From NCBI RefSeq assembly GCF_900290275.1, contig NZ_LT985323.1, positions 377,927 to 393,305 of the forward strand: a stretch of DNA of 15,379 nucleotides, read 5' to 3'. Position numbers and translations under genes: made by a program. The notes under the pieces are model-generated. The model had not been told where the DNA came from, did no database searches, and was given only the letters and a program-made list of their open reading frames with translations. The DNA is from Prevotella merdae (GTDB lineage Bacteria; Bacteroidota; Bacteroidia; Bacteroidales; Bacteroidaceae). Below, piece by piece: positions 14,161-15,379 of this stretch. Positions within the stretch are counted from its first letter, which is position 1. Each line of letters starts with the position of its first letter.

Positions 14161-15270
14161 TTAAACATCTATGTAACCAAAAGTTCCCCATGTTGAATCT
14201 ATTGTGCCTGTCTCTTTGTATATTTCAAAAAACATGCTGACGTAATGTTTTCCGAGATAATGTTTTCCGAAACGGTGTTCGAGCAGTTGCTTGTCTTCAG
14301 GACGAACTGTAAGCGAGCTTATCTGATGTCCTTCCCATAAGTCATTTTTCTCGAGGGTCATATCACTAGAGACAACAGTTTCCTTGAAGGTGCTTAGCTT
14401 CCGGGCTTCTGCCAGGTGCTGCTGCGCCCCCTCTACGTCATGACTTATCAGACAACTGTGGATGGCGTTAATATAGCCTCTGCCTTCTATAGCCTTGAAA
14501 AGCTCGCGATAGTACACAAAGTCGTTCTGGCTATTATCCAGCACACATGCAAAGATGCGCTCTTTCCATGTGTCGAATGTTGGCTCGGCATAGGAGATGT
14601 ATTTTGGATGTCCAAAGTTCTCTATACAGCTGTTATTCTTGCATATCACTACTACATGCTTTCCTGAAGCTGCAAGCAGTTTCTCTGACAGTAGAATAAT
14701 CTGATCGAAACCGTTTTGCAATCCTGTGCCATTATAGCATACAACAAATGCCTTCTGTGGCAAAGCTGTCATATGTGGGATTTGTGCCTCGAAGTCGACC
14801 AAAGCGTTCTTATCCACCATTAACTCCTTCACCTTTCCTTCGCCAAAAAAGCCCTCGCCTATCCTACTTATAGCATCGATATATGTAATGCTATCTCTTC
14901 TTCTGCAAAACGCCACAAGTGGCTTTCGACGTGGAAGCAGGAAGTATTCCTCAAAAACCATTTCGTAATTATATGGTGTGAAGATATGCAACTCGTCTTC
15001 TGGCAAAAGACAGTTGAGGTGATTTTCTGTCATATCCTTGTCTTCCACAGCTACTTCTCCGTTAAGACATTTCTCCGAGAATTCGCGGAAGAAGTCTCTA
15101 TCAAGCAGCTTCGATACTTTCAGCAGCAAGTCGGTGTCGAGACTTGTCTTTCCGAATATCTCGTATGTGGCAGAGCTGGACTTGCACAGTTCTCTGGCAA
15201 AGGCAGCTACTGAAGGGTACTTAGCCTTTACCTCTTTCAGAATCTCTTGTCCTATATGATATTTCTCCAT
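14161..15270 (-). CDS. HTH (XRE-like) protein with large C-terminal domain of unknown function
   Basis: This 369-residue cytoplasmic protein begins with a helix-turn-helix region of a type common in Bacteroidetes (residues 1-70): YHIGQEILKEVKAKYPSVAA, FARELCKSSSATYEIFGKTS, then LDTDLLLKVSKLLDRDFF. Residues 115-245 alternate strands and helices (KPLVAFCRRR; KAFVVCYNGTG; KHVVVICKNN), suggesting an alpha/beta Rossmann-like fold without a visible Walker A motif. The family of this part was not recognised. A 15-bp in-frame tandem duplication (14243-14272) gives GKHYLGKHY near the C terminus. It lies upstream of the HNH-like gene on the same strand, and the 82-nt repeat lies 27 bp before its start. 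A sensor-regulator role is inferred. Confidence 0.75.
   Translation of the reverse strand: MEKYHIGQEILKEVKAKYPSVAAFARELCKSSSATYEIFGKTSLDTDLLLKVSKLLDRDFFREFSEKCLNGEVAVEDKDMTENHLNCLLPEDELHIFTPYNYEMVFEEYFLLPRRKPLVAFCRRRDSITYIDAISRIGEGFFGEGKVKELMVDKNALVDFEAQIPHMTALPQKAFVVCYNGTGLQNGFDQIILLSEKLLAASGKHVVVICKNNSCIENFGHPKYISYAEPTFDTWKERIFACVLDNSQNDFVYYRELFKAIEGRGYINAIHSCLISHDVEGAQQHLAEARKLSTFKETVVSSDMTLEKNDLWEGHQISSLTVRPEDKQLLEHRFGKHYLGKHYVSMFFEIYKETGTIDSTWGTFGYIDV
14243..14272. repeat. 15-bp tandem microduplication inside the HTH gene
   Basis: TAATGTTTTCCGAGA and TAATGTTTTCCGAAA are adjacent and differ at one base. The duplication keeps the frame and doubles GKHY(L/V) in the protein, which points to replication slippage. 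Confidence 0.8.
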
Positions 15271-15297
15271 TGAATTGTATTATTATATTTTAATTAT

Positions 15298-15379
15298 GTA
15301 AGTATTCATATTTATCTTTATATATGAACGGCAATCTGTAGGAGGGTATGGCATCACTGCCATACCCACTCTGCCATGA
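15298..15379. repeat. 82-nt direct repeat, copy B (runs to the window end)
   Basis: This is identical to 13960-14041, with GTAG at 15338 and the palindrome at 15344-15367. It lies 27 bp upstream of the HTH gene start. Because identity continues to the last base, the repeat may extend beyond the window and include a second inverted REP unit. Confidence 0.95.

Noticed and set aside
13960..15379. CRISPR array
   Set aside because: There are only two long repeats 1.3 kb apart with a gene between them, and no regular spacers or cas genes.

Overview
The window looks like a Bacteroidales chromosome, most probably Prevotella or a close relative. The evidence is direct: many genes lack a Shine-Dalgarno sequence but carry the Bacteroidetes -7 promoter box TAnnTTTG (TATCTTTG, TAACTTTG, TACCTTTG); the glycyl-tRNA synthetase is the single-chain type; the topoisomerase A subunit, the PAS-LuxR regulator and the lipoprotein signals are of Bacteroidetes type. 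The genus is an inference.

Layout. (1) 1-1250 is IS debris: the left-facing 5' part of an ISAon1/ISL3-like element (orfA plus the first 110 codons of orfB, running off the window) abuts the C-terminal remnant of an IS982-family transposase, next to a 51-codon open fragment of a lost gene. (2) 1511-4120 is a small accessory set: a PAS-LuxR regulator divergent from a lipoprotein of unknown function with a Gly/Ala-rich hydrophobic stretch, then a small secreted beta-barrel-like protein. (3) 4240-5666 is a complete ISAon1/ISL3-like element with perfect 26-bp inverted repeats and an intact DDE triad. It is followed by four 22-bp iteron-like repeats and a strong terminator. (4) 5936-11976 is the housekeeping core: an FKBP-type prolyl isomerase lipoprotein and glycyl-tRNA synthetase on the minus strand, divergent from a topoisomerase IV/gyrase-type A subunit whose 3' end overlaps a secreted protein that may belong to DUF3316. 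(5) 11957-15379 is an accessory block read leftward: an HTH protein with a large unknown domain, a 398-residue protein with an HNH-like H-N-N motif, a 100-residue unknown, and a stand-alone FtsK gamma (DNA-reading winged-helix) domain without the motor. An identical 82-nt repeat with a GTAG-headed palindrome lies just upstream of each of the two large genes. At one site it is part of a 129-bp inverted REP doublet (REPIN/BIME-like).

How the parts may work together. glyQS and the FKBP gene are probably co-transcribed, and the topoisomerase and DUF3316-like genes are probably translationally coupled. The PAS-LuxR regulator may control the divergent envelope genes. The right-hand block combines an HTH sensor-like protein, a nuclease-like protein and a sequence-reading FtsK gamma domain. 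This is the best candidate here for an undescribed (perhaps defence-like) system, but that function is inferred only from domain composition and gene order.
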